DNA of 64,000 nucleotides, from the NCBI RefSeq assembly GCF_018889995.1, contig NZ_CP076547.1, forward strand, positions 992,001 through 1,056,000, given 5' to 3'. The DNA comes from Subtercola sp. PAMC28395. Its GTDB lineage: Bacteria > Actinomycetota > Actinomycetes > Actinomycetales > Microbacteriaceae. Below are positions 37,949-47,243 of the stretch, one piece after another. The position numbers and the translations under genes were made by a program. The notes under the pieces were generated by a model that did not search any database, was not told where the DNA came from, and saw only the letters and a list, made by a program, of their open reading frames with translations. Positions within the stretch are counted from its first letter, which is position 1. Every line of letters begins with the position of its first letter.

Positions 37949-39715
37949 TTAGACGTCGCTGAGTTCTGCTGCGAGGCTCGCGGGCTCGGTGGGCACCGTC
38001 TTCACGGCACCGGCTTCGGTGTGCACGTACTTGCCTCCGGCGAAGAATGATGCGATCGCGCCGAATACCGAGAGCACAGCGGCGACCGTGAACACGATGA
38101 CAAGCCCCGAGTGGAAGGGGTCGGAGATCAACTGCGGGAAGAACGACTGGCCCGTCAGCGCGGCCGAGTTCGCCGGCGAGAGAGCATCGAGCGCACCGAT
38201 CGGCCCGAGGATCGACTCGATGGGGTTGTAGCCGAGGAACGCGGCGAACAGGCTGCCGACCGGCGGAGTCGAGGCCACCTGGTTTGCCACATCAGAGGCC
38301 AGGCCATGCGCCGTGAGGCCGCTGTACATGGCAGTCGGCAAGGTGGCGGCGAGGCCGGCGATCATCAGCGAGAAGAAGATGCCGATCGAGAGCGAGTTGC
38401 CGGCGTTCTGGAACGTGCCTGTCATGCCGGATGCTGCACCACGCTGGTTCGCGGGAACACTGTTCATGATCGCCGTGCGGTTCGGGGCCGCGAACATTCC
38501 CGAACCGATTCCGTTCAGGAAGGTCAGCACCGCAAAGATGCCGTAGTCGAAGTTCACCGGAATGAGAAGCAGCGCCACGAAGGTGACGGCGACGAGCATC
38601 AGACCGCCGACCGCGAAGGTCCTCGCACCCAATTTGTCACTGAGCGCACCCGAGATGGGGCCGGAGACGAGAAAGCCGATCGTCAGCGGCAGCAGGTAGA
38701 TGCCAGCCCAGAGCGGAGTGCTCTCGTACGAGAAGCCATGCAGCGGGAGCCAGATGCCCTGCAACCAGATGATCAGCATGAACTGCAGGCCACCCCGGCT
38801 GATGGCGGCCATGAGGCCGGCTACGTTGCCCCAGGCGAAAGCCCTGATAGCGAAGAGCCGCACGTTGAAGAGCGGGTCTTTGTGGTGCAGCTCGACGAAC
38901 ACGAAGATCACGAGCAGTGCAATCCCACCGATGATCGAGCCGAGAACCCAAGGGTTCAGCCACCCCATCGAGTCGGTGCCATAGGGCTGGATCCCGTAGG
39001 TGATACCGGTCAGCAGGGTGATGAGACCCACCGCGAACAGCACGTTGCCGGGAATGTCGACCTTGCCCGGATTGCGTTGGCCGACCTCATGAAGTGACTT
39101 GTACGACCAGATCGTGCCGAGGAGTCCGAAGGGAACGCTCACGAGGAAGATCAACTGCCAGTCGATCGTGGCGAGTACCCCGCCGATGAGCAGACCGAGG
39201 AACGACCCCGCTATGGCGGCGATCTGGTTGATGCCGATGGCCATGCCGCGTTTGTTCGAGGGGAAGGCGTCGGTGAGGATAGCCGTGGAATTCGCGAAGA
39301 TCATCGCACCACCGACGGCCTGTACGACCCGCCAGCCGATCAGCCACAGTGCGCCCTGCCCCGACGTGAACGGGTCGAACACGAGCGCGATGGCGGCGAT
39401 CGTGAAGATCACGAATCCCATGTTGTAGATCTTCACGCGGCCGTAGATATCGCCGAGACGGCCGAAGGTCATGGTGAGTACGGCGGTCACGAGAATGAAG
39501 CCCATGAGCATCCACAGCAGGTAACTCACGTTTCCTGGCTCAAGGGGGTTGAGCTGGATGCCTGTGAAGATGGCGGGCAGGCTGATGAGCACGATCGAGC
39601 TGTTGATGGTCACCATGAGCATGCCCAGGGTGGTGTTGCTCAGCGCCACCCATTTGTACCTGGGGTGGTCTTTGCTGAACAGTGCGCCGCGTTCACGGGT
39701 GGTTTTCGTCGCCAC
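37949..39715 (-). CDS. MFS drug exporter, DHA2 (14-helix) type
   Basis: A 588-aa transporter. Helix 1 reads [31 protein letters not shown], the DHA2/EmrB-like start; motif A is [20 protein letters not shown] and motif C-like [21 protein letters not shown] 39715 is chosen because GGAGGA lies 4 nt upstream; the frame extends to 39775 but that part has no ribosome site. About 14 membrane helices. An AT-rich inverted repeat in its promoter suggests repression by a TetR- or MarR-type regulator encoded elsewhere. Confidence 0.9.
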   Translation of the reverse strand: MATKTTRERGALFSKDHPRYKWVALSNTTLGMLMVTINSSIVLISLPAIFTGIQLNPLEPGNVSYLLWMLMGFILVTAVLTMTFGRLGDIYGRVKIYNMGFVIFTIAAIALVFDPFTSGQGALWLIGWRVVQAVGGAMIFANSTAILTDAFPSNKRGMAIGINQIAAIAGSFLGLLIGGVLATIDWQLIFLVSVPFGLLGTIWSYKSLHEVGQRNPGKVDIPGNVLFAVGLITLLTGITYGIQPYGTDSMGWLNPWVLGSIIGGIALLVIFVFVELHHKDPLFNVRLFAIRAFAWGNVAGLMAAISRGGLQFMLIIWLQGIWLPLHGFSYESTPLWAGIYLLPLTIGFLVSGPISGALSDKLGARTFAVGGLMLVAVTFVALLLIPVNFDYGIFAVLTFLNGIGSGMFAAPNRTAIMNSVPANQRGAASGMTGTFQNAGNSLSIGIFFSLMIAGLAATLPTAMYSGLTAHGLASDVANQVASTPPVGSLFAAFLGYNPIESILGPIGALDALSPANSAALTGQSFFPQLISDPFHSGLVIVFTVAAVLSVFGAIASFFAGGKYVHTEAGAVKTVPTEPASLAAELSDV

Positions 39716-39757
39716 GATTCCTCCGGAGTGTTGGTCTCGTCGTTGAGGTCCATATAG

Positions 39758-39779
39758 ATAGTTTGTATATGGCAACTAT
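39758..39779. promoter_or_regulatory. AT-rich imperfect palindrome in the DHA2 exporter promoter
   Basis: The 22-bp segment has ATAGTT/AACTAT outer arms and a symmetric central AT step, in a markedly AT-rich island (39751-39782) within high-GC DNA. It overlaps possible -10 sequences on the minus strand. Confidence 0.45.
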
Positions 39780-39923
39780 ATCCCAGTTTCTGGCCGCAGT
39801 GACCATGGGAGTGCGAGGTCGGTGGTGTCCGTCGTCCGGAAAACACCTCGCCTTCGTCATCGGCACGTATGATCGCGGCGGCGGCAGCTGCTAGCGTCGA
39901 TGCACGCCCAGCAGGAGGATATT

Positions 39924-40895
39924 TTGCCGCTCAGTGATCTCGCGCTCGCCGACTTGCGAGCCTTCAGGCCCACCGTTCGCGAACCAGCTGATTTCGACGA
40001 TTTCTGGAGCCGAACACTCGCAGAAGCGAACACGCACGACCTCAGCCTGCGTGTGGATGCCCTGGCCACCGTCTACCGCACGATCGACGTGCACGACGTG
40101 AGCTTCGCCGGGTCGGGCGGAGACCGCATCAATGCCTGGTACACACGACCGGCAGGGGTGGATCAGGATCTTCCGGTGGTGGTCGAATTCATCGGCTACG
40201 GCGGTGGCCGTGGGCTGGCCGGGCAGGCCCTGCACTGGGCCAGTGCAGGGTTCGCGCACCTCTACGTCGACACCCGCGGGCAGGGAATGAGCTGGGGCGA
40301 TGGTGGCTCGACCGCCGACACTGCGGGCAGTGAGCCGACCTCGCCCGGATTCATGACCCGTGGCATCCTGGACCCGGAGACGTACTACTACCGGCGCGTG
40401 TTCACCGACGCCGTACGGGCGGTTCACGCTGCGCGCGCGCTGCCCGGGGTCGACGTCGACCAGGTGGCTGTGCAGGGCATCAGCCAGGGTGGCGGAATCA
40501 CGCTTGCTGTGGCAGGACTCGTGCCAGACCTTGTCGCGGTCATGCCCGATGTTCCCTTCCTGTGCCACTTCGAGCGTGCGCTCGATGTCAGCGCAACAGA
40601 CCCCTATGGCGAGATCACACGGTATCTGGCTGTCAACCGGCACAGCGACGAGCAGGTGCTGTCGACTCTGTCGTATTTCGACGGGGTGAACTTCGCCAAA
40701 CGGGCTACGGCTCCTGCCCTCTTCTCTGCTGCAGGCATGGACGGCATCTGCCCTCCTTCAACCGTCTTTGCCGCCTTCAACGCCTACCGGCCTGACGACA
40801 AGGCGATCGAGTTCTACCGCTACAACGGGCACGAAGGCGGCACCGGCCACCAGCGCGAGGCGCAGACGCGATGGCTGTCGGCGCGCGTGCGCTGA
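39924..40895 (+). CDS. Acetyl xylan esterase / cephalosporin-C deacetylase family (AXE1)
   Basis: A 323-aa alpha/beta-hydrolase that deacetylates sugars or related esters. The N-terminus PLSDLALADLRAFRPTVREPADFDDFW is characteristic of carbohydrate esterase family 7. The nucleophile is the Ser of VAVQGISQGGGITLAVAG (about residue 188); the catalytic His is in NGHEGGTGHQ near the C-terminus. TTG 39924 is chosen: it has AGGAGG at 39913-39918 and matches the family start, whereas ATG 39900 would add eight residues. No signal peptide, so it acts on imported oligosaccharides. Confidence 0.85.
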   Translation: MPLSDLALADLRAFRPTVREPADFDDFWSRTLAEANTHDLSLRVDALATVYRTIDVHDVSFAGSGGDRINAWYTRPAGVDQDLPVVVEFIGYGGGRGLAGQALHWASAGFAHLYVDTRGQGMSWGDGGSTADTAGSEPTSPGFMTRGILDPETYYYRRVFTDAVRAVHAARALPGVDVDQVAVQGISQGGGITLAVAGLVPDLVAVMPDVPFLCHFERALDVSATDPYGEITRYLAVNRHSDEQVLSTLSYFDGVNFAKRATAPALFSAAGMDGICPPSTVFAAFNAYRPDDKAIEFYRYNGHEGGTGHQREAQTRWLSARVR

Positions 40896-41113
40896 CTACA
40901 GTACTTCTCGAGCCGACTTCGAGTCCGCCAGCCGGGTTCGCTCTGCTGAACGCTCGATGAATCGCCAGGTCTGACGCTGACTGAGTATCCGTCTGCCGAC
41001 CTTCCGTGTGCGAGGGTTCTGGGAATTCCTGCGGCCTCGGAATAGCGAGGGAGCCGGCACGGTTTCGTGCAGGGGCAACCGACAAGGTTCGCCGCTACGA
41101 AAGGCTTTGACTT

Positions 41114-42187
41114 ATGGATCTGTTCTCGCCCGTGACTCTCGGGGACCTGCACCTACCGAACCGTGTCATCATGGCTCCGCTCACCCGAACCCGTTCGAGC
41201 GAGACGGGCGTTCCCGGCTCACTCGTCGCTGAGCACTACGCACAACGCGCCAGCACCGGCTTGATCATGACCGAAGGAACCTACCCAAGCGATGAGTCGC
41301 GCGCCTACCCCGGCCAACCAGGCATCGTCAGTGACGAACAGATCGAGGGCTGGCGGCAGGTGGCAGATGCCGTGCACGCCAAGGGCGGGCGAATCGTCAT
41401 GCAGCTCATGCATGGCGGCCGCGTTTCACACACCGATGTGACCGGAACCGACCGGATTGTTGCCCCGAGCGCCGTGGCCATCGACGGTGAGATCCATACG
41501 GCGACCGGAAAGCTCGCTTACCCGGTGCCGCATGCGTTGAGTGGCGACGAACTTGCGACGGTGCGCGACGAGTTCGTGACGGCTGCAAGAAATGCCATCT
41601 CCGCTGGTCTCGACGGTGTCGAAATCCATGGTGCCAATGGCTACCTTCTTCATCAGTTCCTCTCGCCGGCGGCCAACCAGCGTGACGACGACTACGGGCA
41701 GTCCCCGGATGCTCGAGCTCGCTTCGTCGTCGAGGTCACTGCCGCAGTGGCTGATGCTGTCGGGGCCGGTCGGGTGGGCATCCGTCTCTCGCCGATGCAC
41801 AACATTCAGGATGCGTTCGAGCCCGACCTCGACGACGCCACGGCTACCTACGAAGCCGTCATCGACGGAATTCGACCGCTGGGTATCGCCTATGTGAGCA
41901 TTCTGCACCACGAGCCGACCGGCGATCTGGTGCAGAACCTCCGCGCGCGGTTCGGTGGCCCTGTGATCGCGAACACGGGATTCGGGTCGGTGACCACACG
42001 CGACCAGGCGGTTTCGCTCGTGCGCGATCTGCACGCGGATGCAGTCGCCGTTGGTCGTCTCGCTATCGCAAACCCAGACCTCGTCGAGCGCTGGCAGGGC
42101 TCGCACCCAGAGAACGAGCCGAACCCTGCGACGTTCTACACTGGCGGAGCTGTGGGATACGTCGACTACCCACGTCTCAGCGCCTGA
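41114..42187 (+). CDS. Old Yellow Enzyme family alkene reductase (NemA-like)
   Basis: A 357-aa FMN TIM-barrel reductase of electrophilic alkenes using NAD(P)H. Signature segments: LPNRVIMAPLTRTRSSETGVPG (FMN-binding Thr), IVMQLMHGGRVSH, GVEIHGANGYLLHQFLSPAANQRDDDYG (about residues 170-197; active-site His-Gly-Ala-Asn) and VAVGRLAIANPDLVERW. ATG 41114 follows AAAGG about 9 nt upstream. The in vivo substrate is unknown. Confidence 0.92.
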   Translation: MDLFSPVTLGDLHLPNRVIMAPLTRTRSSETGVPGSLVAEHYAQRASTGLIMTEGTYPSDESRAYPGQPGIVSDEQIEGWRQVADAVHAKGGRIVMQLMHGGRVSHTDVTGTDRIVAPSAVAIDGEIHTATGKLAYPVPHALSGDELATVRDEFVTAARNAISAGLDGVEIHGANGYLLHQFLSPAANQRDDDYGQSPDARARFVVEVTAAVADAVGAGRVGIRLSPMHNIQDAFEPDLDDATATYEAVIDGIRPLGIAYVSILHHEPTGDLVQNLRARFGGPVIANTGFGSVTTRDQAVSLVRDLHADAVAVGRLAIANPDLVERWQGSHPENEPNPATFYTGGAVGYVDYPRLSA

Positions 42188-42276
42188 CCGCTTCTCGGCA
42201 GAACGTGCCGTGGTGATCTGACGTGCAGCAGCCGAAACGTCACGAACGCTGCCCTCGGCGATCGAGCCCCACCCTC

Positions 42277-42282
42277 TATCGT
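42277..42282 (+). promoter_or_regulatory. -10 box TATCGT, 7 nt before GTG 42290
   Basis: Leaderless-type placement; the GGAGAGG between box and start could alternatively serve a GTG at 42290 as a ribosome site from an upstream promoter. Confidence 0.35.
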
Positions 42283-42289
42283 GGAGAGG

Positions 42290-42706
42290 GTGACCGCCGC
42301 CCCTTCCTCCCTGCTCTCCGATGCCGGACTCGCCTTCGTGACCGAGCGACACATCGCAACCCTGACGACACTGCGCGCGGACGGGTCCCCGCATGTCGTA
42401 CCCATCGGATTCACGTACGAACAGACTCCGAGCGGCGGAATAGTGCGCATCATCACGAATGGGCCCAACCAGAAGGTGCTCAACGTGCGCCGCGACGGCC
42501 GCGCCTCCGTGAGCCAGTTCGATGGAGCACAATGGCTGACACTCGAGGGGACCGCCCACGTACTGGATGACGCCGCCTCGGTGAAGGAAGCGGTCGACCG
42601 CTATGCTGCCCGCTATCGGCAACCGCGCGAGAACCCGCAGCGTGTGGTGATCGCCATCCACGTCTCGCGGGTGATGGGAACGTCCACGTACCGCACAAAC
42701 CCCTGA
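42290..42706 (+). CDS. PPOX-class flavin/F420-binding oxidoreductase
   Basis: A 138-aa split beta-barrel protein of the pyridoxamine 5'-phosphate oxidase-like family: GLAFVTERHIATLTTLRADGSPHVVPIGFTYE then NGPNQKVLNVRRDGRASVSQFDGAQWLTLEGTAHVLDD. This is the TIGR03618-type actinobacterial F420-dependent group, although the cofactor (F420, FMN or haem) cannot be fixed from sequence. GTG 42281 would add three residues. Confidence 0.82.
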   Translation: MTAAPSSLLSDAGLAFVTERHIATLTTLRADGSPHVVPIGFTYEQTPSGGIVRIITNGPNQKVLNVRRDGRASVSQFDGAQWLTLEGTAHVLDDAASVKEAVDRYAARYRQPRENPQRVVIAIHVSRVMGTSTYRTNP

Positions 42707-42848
42707 TCTACGGCTTACTCTTGCGACAAAAGATGACGCGAGGGAGAACAGAGGCACTGAACCGGCACCATGACGGCGCTCGCGGAGGTGGTGACTAGGC
42801 TGCTGAAGGTACCCGCTGCATCGTGAGCGGGCCAGAACAGGAGCACCC

Positions 42849-44045
42849 ATGACCCCCGACTCCGCCACCCAGGCCGAACTCGCTGCCGAGGGCGAAGCGC
42901 GACTCGGATGGATACGGTCACGCATGTACCTGCTGCGGGAGGTGCGCGCCGATTTCGAGAGACGCCTGCCGTTCAGGGGGATGACCATCGGGGTTGGGTT
43001 GCACACTGAGCCGAAGACGGTCGTGCTTTTCGAGACGCTTGCGGCGGGCGGAGCCACTGTCGTCGGCACCGGCAACCACGGGTCGACGCAAGACGACATG
43101 GTGGCCGCGCTCGCGACCAAGGGCATCACGATCTACGGTCGTCGCGACGACACCCTCGAACAGCACGTCGGCAACCTGAACCGCACGCTGGATGCCCGGC
43201 CGGACATCCTGCTCGACAACGGCGCCGACCTGGCCATCCTGGCAGCCGATCGCGGTCTTGCTGAATCGATCGTCGGTGGCACAGAGGAGACGACGTCGGG
43301 CGGGCTGAGGCTGCGCGATGAGGCTGCCGGCCGCATTCCGTTCCCTGTGCTCGTCATCAACGACAGTCCGCTCAAGGCGATCGCCGAGAATCGTCATGCG
43401 GTGGGCCAGAGCACTGTCGAGAGCTTCATGCGCATCACGAATCTGCAGATTCCGGGCCGTCGATTCGTTGTGGTGGGCTACGGATGGTGCGGGCGAGGTG
43501 TAGCGCAATACCTGCGGTCACTCGGCGGGAAGGTGGCGGTGGTCGACTCCGACGAGCTGAAGGCGTTTGAGGCGGCCTACGACGGGTATCGGGTGGGCTC
43601 GGTCGAAGACCTGGCCCCGTGGGCGGATGTCGTGATCACGGCCACCGGGCACGCGAATGTGCTTCCGGCCCACGTGTTCGAGACGCTCGCCGACGGAACC
43701 GTGATCGGCAACGTCGGGCATTTTCCCTGGGAGATCGACGTAGCCGCGCTCAAGGTGGCAGCGACGGCGATCACTCCCATCGCCACCGCGCTCGAGCGAA
43801 TCGATCTACCCAACGGGCGCCACGTCGTGCTCATCGCCGATGGCCGAATGTTCAATCTTGCCGGTACGCAACCCAAGGGCAACTCGATCGAATCGATGGA
43901 TCTCGGCTTCATGTTGCAGGCGCTCTCGCTTGAGCGGGTCGCGCTGAACCGGGAATCGCTCGTTCCCGGACCGCAGCCGATCCCCGACGATCTCAATCGC
44001 CACATCGCCAGGCGGGTGCTCGACGTTCTCGGCGCGTCACGATAG
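42849..44045 (+). CDS. Divergent S-adenosylhomocysteine hydrolase-like NAD-binding protein
   Basis: A 398-aa protein, about 70 residues shorter than canonical AhcY and lacking its C-terminal KPxHYRY. It keeps the architecture: GLHTEPKT (His52), GTGNHGSTQDDMVAAL, LLDNGADL (Asp123), GGTEETTSGGLRL (Glu146), VINDSPLKAIAEN (Lys176, Glu180, Asn181) and the NAD site VVVGYGWCGRGVAQYL (residues 207-222). The catalytic Asp of canonical K..DN is Glu180 here. ATG 42849 has AGGAG upstream. It could be a paralogue with altered nucleoside substrate; SAH hydrolysis is plausible but unproven. Confidence 0.75.
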   Translation: MTPDSATQAELAAEGEARLGWIRSRMYLLREVRADFERRLPFRGMTIGVGLHTEPKTVVLFETLAAGGATVVGTGNHGSTQDDMVAALATKGITIYGRRDDTLEQHVGNLNRTLDARPDILLDNGADLAILAADRGLAESIVGGTEETTSGGLRLRDEAAGRIPFPVLVINDSPLKAIAENRHAVGQSTVESFMRITNLQIPGRRFVVVGYGWCGRGVAQYLRSLGGKVAVVDSDELKAFEAAYDGYRVGSVEDLAPWADVVITATGHANVLPAHVFETLADGTVIGNVGHFPWEIDVAALKVAATAITPIATALERIDLPNGRHVVLIADGRMFNLAGTQPKGNSIESMDLGFMLQALSLERVALNRESLVPGPQPIPDDLNRHIARRVLDVLGASR

Positions 44046-44100
44046 CCCGACGGAGGACGCACCAAGCTGCTCCGAGCACGTGGCAGTAACGCGGGCCGTC

Positions 44101-45249
44101 TCAGAGCACGAAACGGCCTCCGGCGAGAACGCGCTCGACGACGAGAGATTCACTGAGAATAACGGCGTCAGCCAGGTAGCCCGGGGCCAGACGGCCGAGG
44201 TGGCCGGAGCGGCCGACGGCAGTAGCCGGTGTCGCCGTCACCGCCCGCACAGCTTCTGCCAGCCCGATGCCGCACGATTCCGTGACGTAACGGAGGGCCG
44301 AGTCGAGGGTGAGAGTCGACCCGGCGAGCGTTTCTGACCCTCGAACCCTCGCTACACCCTCGCGAACGTCGACTTCGAGAGATCCCAGTCTGTACGGGCC
44401 GTCAGGGGCACCGGCCGCCGCCATCGCATCAGTGACAAGGGCGATTCTGCCGGGAGCGAGCAGAAATGCAGCTCTGACCACGTCGGGGTGAATGTGATGG
44501 CCGTCGGCGATCACCTCGAGAGTCACCCGTGGGTCTGCTGCCGCGGCGATGATCGGACCGGGTTCGCGATGCGAGATGCCGGGCATCGCGTTGAAGGCGT
44601 GCGTGAGAATTCTGGCGCCCGCATCGAATGCCGCGCGTGCGACCTCTTCGGAGGCATTCGTGTGGCCGACCGCCGGCGTCACTCCCGAGGCAGCCATCAC
44701 TGTGATCGCTTCGATTGCGCCGGGCAGCTCTGGCGCAATGGTCGTCTGGCAGAGGCTGCGCCCGCCGGCTTCGAGCAGCATGCTGACCGTGCCTTCGTCA
44801 GGAGTCGCAAGCAACTCCTCGGCATGCGCACCACGGCGGGTGGGTGCAAGGAACGGCCCTTCAAGGTGCGAGCCGAGAATGAGCGGGTCTTCCTCGACGA
44901 GACGCGCAACAGTTGACAGCCGGTCGAGCGTCGCCCGAATTCCCCCCGCAACGAAGGAGACCATCGTTCGAGTCGTGCCGTGCGCCCGATGCGTTGCCAT
45001 GCCCGCCCGAATTGCCGACGGACCGTCTTCGAACGAGTAGCCCCCGCCACCGTGGCAATGAATGTCGACGAAACCCGGCGTGACGAGGCGTCCGCCCGCG
45101 TGCAACCGGTCAGCGACATCACTGTAGTGCGAGCGCCAGTCGTCGCCGGTTCCGGTGGCGACAATGCGGGATCCATCGGTCGCAAACCAGAAATCCCCGA
45201 CGATCCCATCGCAATCCACTTTGCGTGCGCCGTGCACCAATATGCCCAT
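44101..45249 (-). CDS. nagA: N-acetylglucosamine-6-phosphate deacetylase
   Basis: A 382-aa amidohydrolase that deacetylates GlcNAc-6-phosphate to glucosamine-6-phosphate, feeding NagB. The metal site HxH is in FVDIHCHGGGGYSFEDG (about residue 58); GSHLEGPFLAPTRRGAH, AVGHTNAS, THAFNAMPGISHREPG and ALVTDAMAAAG (catalytic Asp) follow in family order. It is divergent from the SGNH esterase gene across a region with the shared operator motif. It marks the left edge of the sialic acid/amino-sugar locus. Confidence 0.94.
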   Translation of the reverse strand: MGILVHGARKVDCDGIVGDFWFATDGSRIVATGTGDDWRSHYSDVADRLHAGGRLVTPGFVDIHCHGGGGYSFEDGPSAIRAGMATHRAHGTTRTMVSFVAGGIRATLDRLSTVARLVEEDPLILGSHLEGPFLAPTRRGAHAEELLATPDEGTVSMLLEAGGRSLCQTTIAPELPGAIEAITVMAASGVTPAVGHTNASEEVARAAFDAGARILTHAFNAMPGISHREPGPIIAAAADPRVTLEVIADGHHIHPDVVRAAFLLAPGRIALVTDAMAAAGAPDGPYRLGSLEVDVREGVARVRGSETLAGSTLTLDSALRYVTESCGIGLAEAVRAVTATPATAVGRSGHLGRLAPGYLADAVILSESLVVERVLAGGRFVL

Positions 45250-45322
45250 TGTCGCGGCCTCACCCTTCGACTTCGTGCACGCCAGCCCTCGAAGTACAGC
45301 GTATGCTCAGCAGGACTCACGC

Positions 45323-45343
45323 ACATCTGATGTCTGATGTTAC
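45323..45343. promoter_or_regulatory. NanR-type operator site 1 (nagA / esterase divergent region)
   Basis: ACATCTGATGT (45323-45333) is a perfect ACATC-N-GATGT inverted repeat; a further half-site follows in register, giving TCTGATGTCTGATGTTAC at 45326-45343. The same motif occurs at 46430, 50479 and 51293. Confidence 0.72.
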
Positions 45344-45397
45344 AGCAGCGTCGTTGACTCTCGTGTGAGAACCACTTCTACACGGAAAGCCATCGAC

Positions 45398-46408
45398 ATG
45401 AAGCTCATGCCAAACGACCCGAGAATTCTCATCGAAGGGTGCGCCGAACTGCTCGGCAAAGGCGAGTGGCTGACACTGCGCCGCCTCCCGATCACCGAAG
45501 TGGGCTTACTTGTTCATCCTGAGCTCGTCCAGATGGCCGATATGGCCGCCGGAGTGCGTCTGGAGTTCATCACCGACGCGTCTCAGCTGGCGTTCGAGGT
45601 CGAGGTGACGATGCCGGTCGGCCTGAGCGGCGACGTCGCACCCTTCGATGTGTGCGTCGATGGTGTGCGGACACACCGACAGCTGATCTTCGGCGAAGCA
45701 ACCCTCCGGGTGACCGACCTGGGGTCTGACCCGAAACGCATTACGGTCTGGTTGCCGCACTTCGGAGACACGAAGCTCGGTGCCATGACTTTCACCGGTG
45801 CTCAGTTCGTCGAGAAGCCCACTTCTTCACGGCCGCACTTCCTCGCGTACGGCAGCTCGATCACGCACTGCCGCGAAGCGCTCGGCCCAAGCGAGACCTG
45901 GCCCGCTCTCGTATCTGCAAACGAAGATCTGCGGCTCACCAGTCTCGGATTCGCCGGGCAGTGCCATCTCGACCCCGTCGTCGCGCGACATATCCGCGAT
46001 ACGCCAGCCGATCTCATCTCGCTCTGCCTGGGCATCAACGTCTGGGGTGCCTCGACCTACCCGCGACGCACCCTGGCACCCACGATCGAGGGTTTTCTGG
46101 CGACCGTTCGGAGCGGGCATCCAGACACCCCGATCGTGGTCATCTCACCCATTGCATCGCCCGACCGCGAAGACCGCCCGAACGAAGACCAACTGACACT
46201 CGCTGACATTCGCACCATCGTGACCGACGTGGTCACCGAGCTGCAGCGCCTCGGCGACGCCGCTCTCTTTCTGATCGACGGCCTCGATGTTCTGAATGTC
46301 GACGAGGCTCACCTTCTGCAAGACGGGCTTCACCCGAGCCCGGAAGGCTACAAGGAGCTCGCGCGCCGGCTCGGCCCTCGTCTGGCCGCGGTGCTCACTG
46401 CGCACTGA
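45398..46408 (+). CDS. SGNH/GDSL hydrolase with N-terminal beta-sandwich domain (candidate sialate O-acetylesterase)
   Basis: A 336-aa esterase. The N-terminal half (about residues 1-140) is strand-rich and resembles the accessory domain of SsfX3-type esterases. The catalytic half has the nucleophile in LAYGSSITHC (about residue 152), block III as SLCLGINVWG, and the Asp-His pair in LQDGLHPSPEGY. No signal peptide: cytoplasmic. Its place between nagA and nagB under the shared operator suggests removal of O-acetyl groups from imported sialic acid or amino sugars, an inference. ATG 45398 has GGAAAG at 45384-45389. Confidence 0.8.
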   Translation: MKLMPNDPRILIEGCAELLGKGEWLTLRRLPITEVGLLVHPELVQMADMAAGVRLEFITDASQLAFEVEVTMPVGLSGDVAPFDVCVDGVRTHRQLIFGEATLRVTDLGSDPKRITVWLPHFGDTKLGAMTFTGAQFVEKPTSSRPHFLAYGSSITHCREALGPSETWPALVSANEDLRLTSLGFAGQCHLDPVVARHIRDTPADLISLCLGINVWGASTYPRRTLAPTIEGFLATVRSGHPDTPIVVISPIASPDREDRPNEDQLTLADIRTIVTDVVTELQRLGDAALFLIDGLDVLNVDEAHLLQDGLHPSPEGYKELARRLGPRLAAVLTAH

Positions 46409-46412
46409 ACCG

Positions 46413-46420
46413 TATAGGAT
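46413..46420 (+). promoter_or_regulatory. nagB promoter -10 region (TATAGGAT)
   Basis: TATAGGAT would place the transcription start near 46427, only a few bases before the operator at 46430-46447, so a bound repressor would block initiation. Confidence 0.5.
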
Positions 46421-46429
46421 GACAGAAGG

Positions 46430-46447
46430 TCTGATGTCTGATGTTAC
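46430..46447. promoter_or_regulatory. NanR-type operator site 2 (nagB)
   Basis: TCTGATGTCTGATGTTAC, identical over 18 bases to part of site 1. It directly precedes the nagB ribosome site GAGG (46448-46451). Confidence 0.72.
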
Positions 46448-46456
46448 GAGGTAGCT

Positions 46457-47236
46457 GTGTCTGAAGTTGTCATTGTCGCGAACGCCGAAGTGGCGGGTCA
46501 CTATGCGAGCGATTGCATCATCGATCTGGTGAAGGCGAAACCCGACTCTGTACTCGGGCTCGCAACCGGGTCCACACCGCAGCCGGTCTACAGGGAATTG
46601 AGCAGACGCCAGCACGACGTCGACTTCAGTCGGATGCGGGCGTTCGCGCTCGATGAGTACATCGGGCTGCCCACCGATCACCCCGAGAGCTACCGGGCGG
46701 TGCTCAACCGCGAAGTCGTGCAGCCACTCGGTTTGAATCCAGGTTCAGTCAAGGTGCCGAATGGGCGGGCAAGCGACTCATCGCATGCAGGAGCCGACTA
46801 TGAACGCGAGATTCACGCTGCCGGCGGCATCGATCTTCAGATTCTCGGAATCGGGACCGACGGCCACATCGGCTTCAATGAGCCCAGCTCGTCGTTCGCT
46901 TCGCTGACACGCGTGAAGACCCTGACACCGCAGACCCGAGCAGACAACGCCCGCTTCTTCGACTCTGCAGATGACGTTCCGATGCACTGCGTGACGCAGG
47001 GCATCGGAACGATCCTGCGCGCACGACACCTCATACTGCTGGCGTTCGGTTCTGCGAAGGCCGAAGCGCTGGCGGCTGCCGTCGAAGGCCCCCTCACCGC
47101 CTCGATGCCTGCCTCGGCCATACAGATGCACCCCCATGTCACGGTGTTTGTCGACGAGGAGGCTGCGGCCTCGCTCGCCAACGCCGACTACTACCGCTGG
47201 GTGTTCGACAACCGCCCGGAGTGGCAGACCTTCTGA
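46457..47236 (+). CDS. nagB: Glucosamine-6-phosphate deaminase
   Basis: A 259-aa enzyme that isomerises and deaminates glucosamine-6-phosphate to fructose-6-phosphate and ammonia, linking amino sugars to glycolysis. Family motifs: SVLGLATGSTPQPVYREL, MRAFALDEYIGLPTDHPESYR (catalytic Asp region), LQILGIGTDGHIGFNEPSSSFASLTRVKTL and LILLAFGSAKAEALAAAVEGP. GTG 46457 is preceded by GAGG. It ends 7 bp from the convergent DUF4862 gene. Confidence 0.95.
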   Translation: MSEVVIVANAEVAGHYASDCIIDLVKAKPDSVLGLATGSTPQPVYRELSRRQHDVDFSRMRAFALDEYIGLPTDHPESYRAVLNREVVQPLGLNPGSVKVPNGRASDSSHAGADYEREIHAAGGIDLQILGIGTDGHIGFNEPSSSFASLTRVKTLTPQTRADNARFFDSADDVPMHCVTQGIGTILRARHLILLAFGSAKAEALAAAVEGPLTASMPASAIQMHPHVTVFVDEEAAASLANADYYRWVFDNRPEWQTF

Positions 47237-47243
47237 CGCTGCG

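Noticed and set aside
42707-42848. S-adenosylhomocysteine riboswitch before the SAH hydrolase-like gene
   Set aside because: A plausible -10 (TAGGCT, 42796-42801) leaves a leader of only about 40 nt, too short for the known SAH riboswitch, and I see no matching fold.
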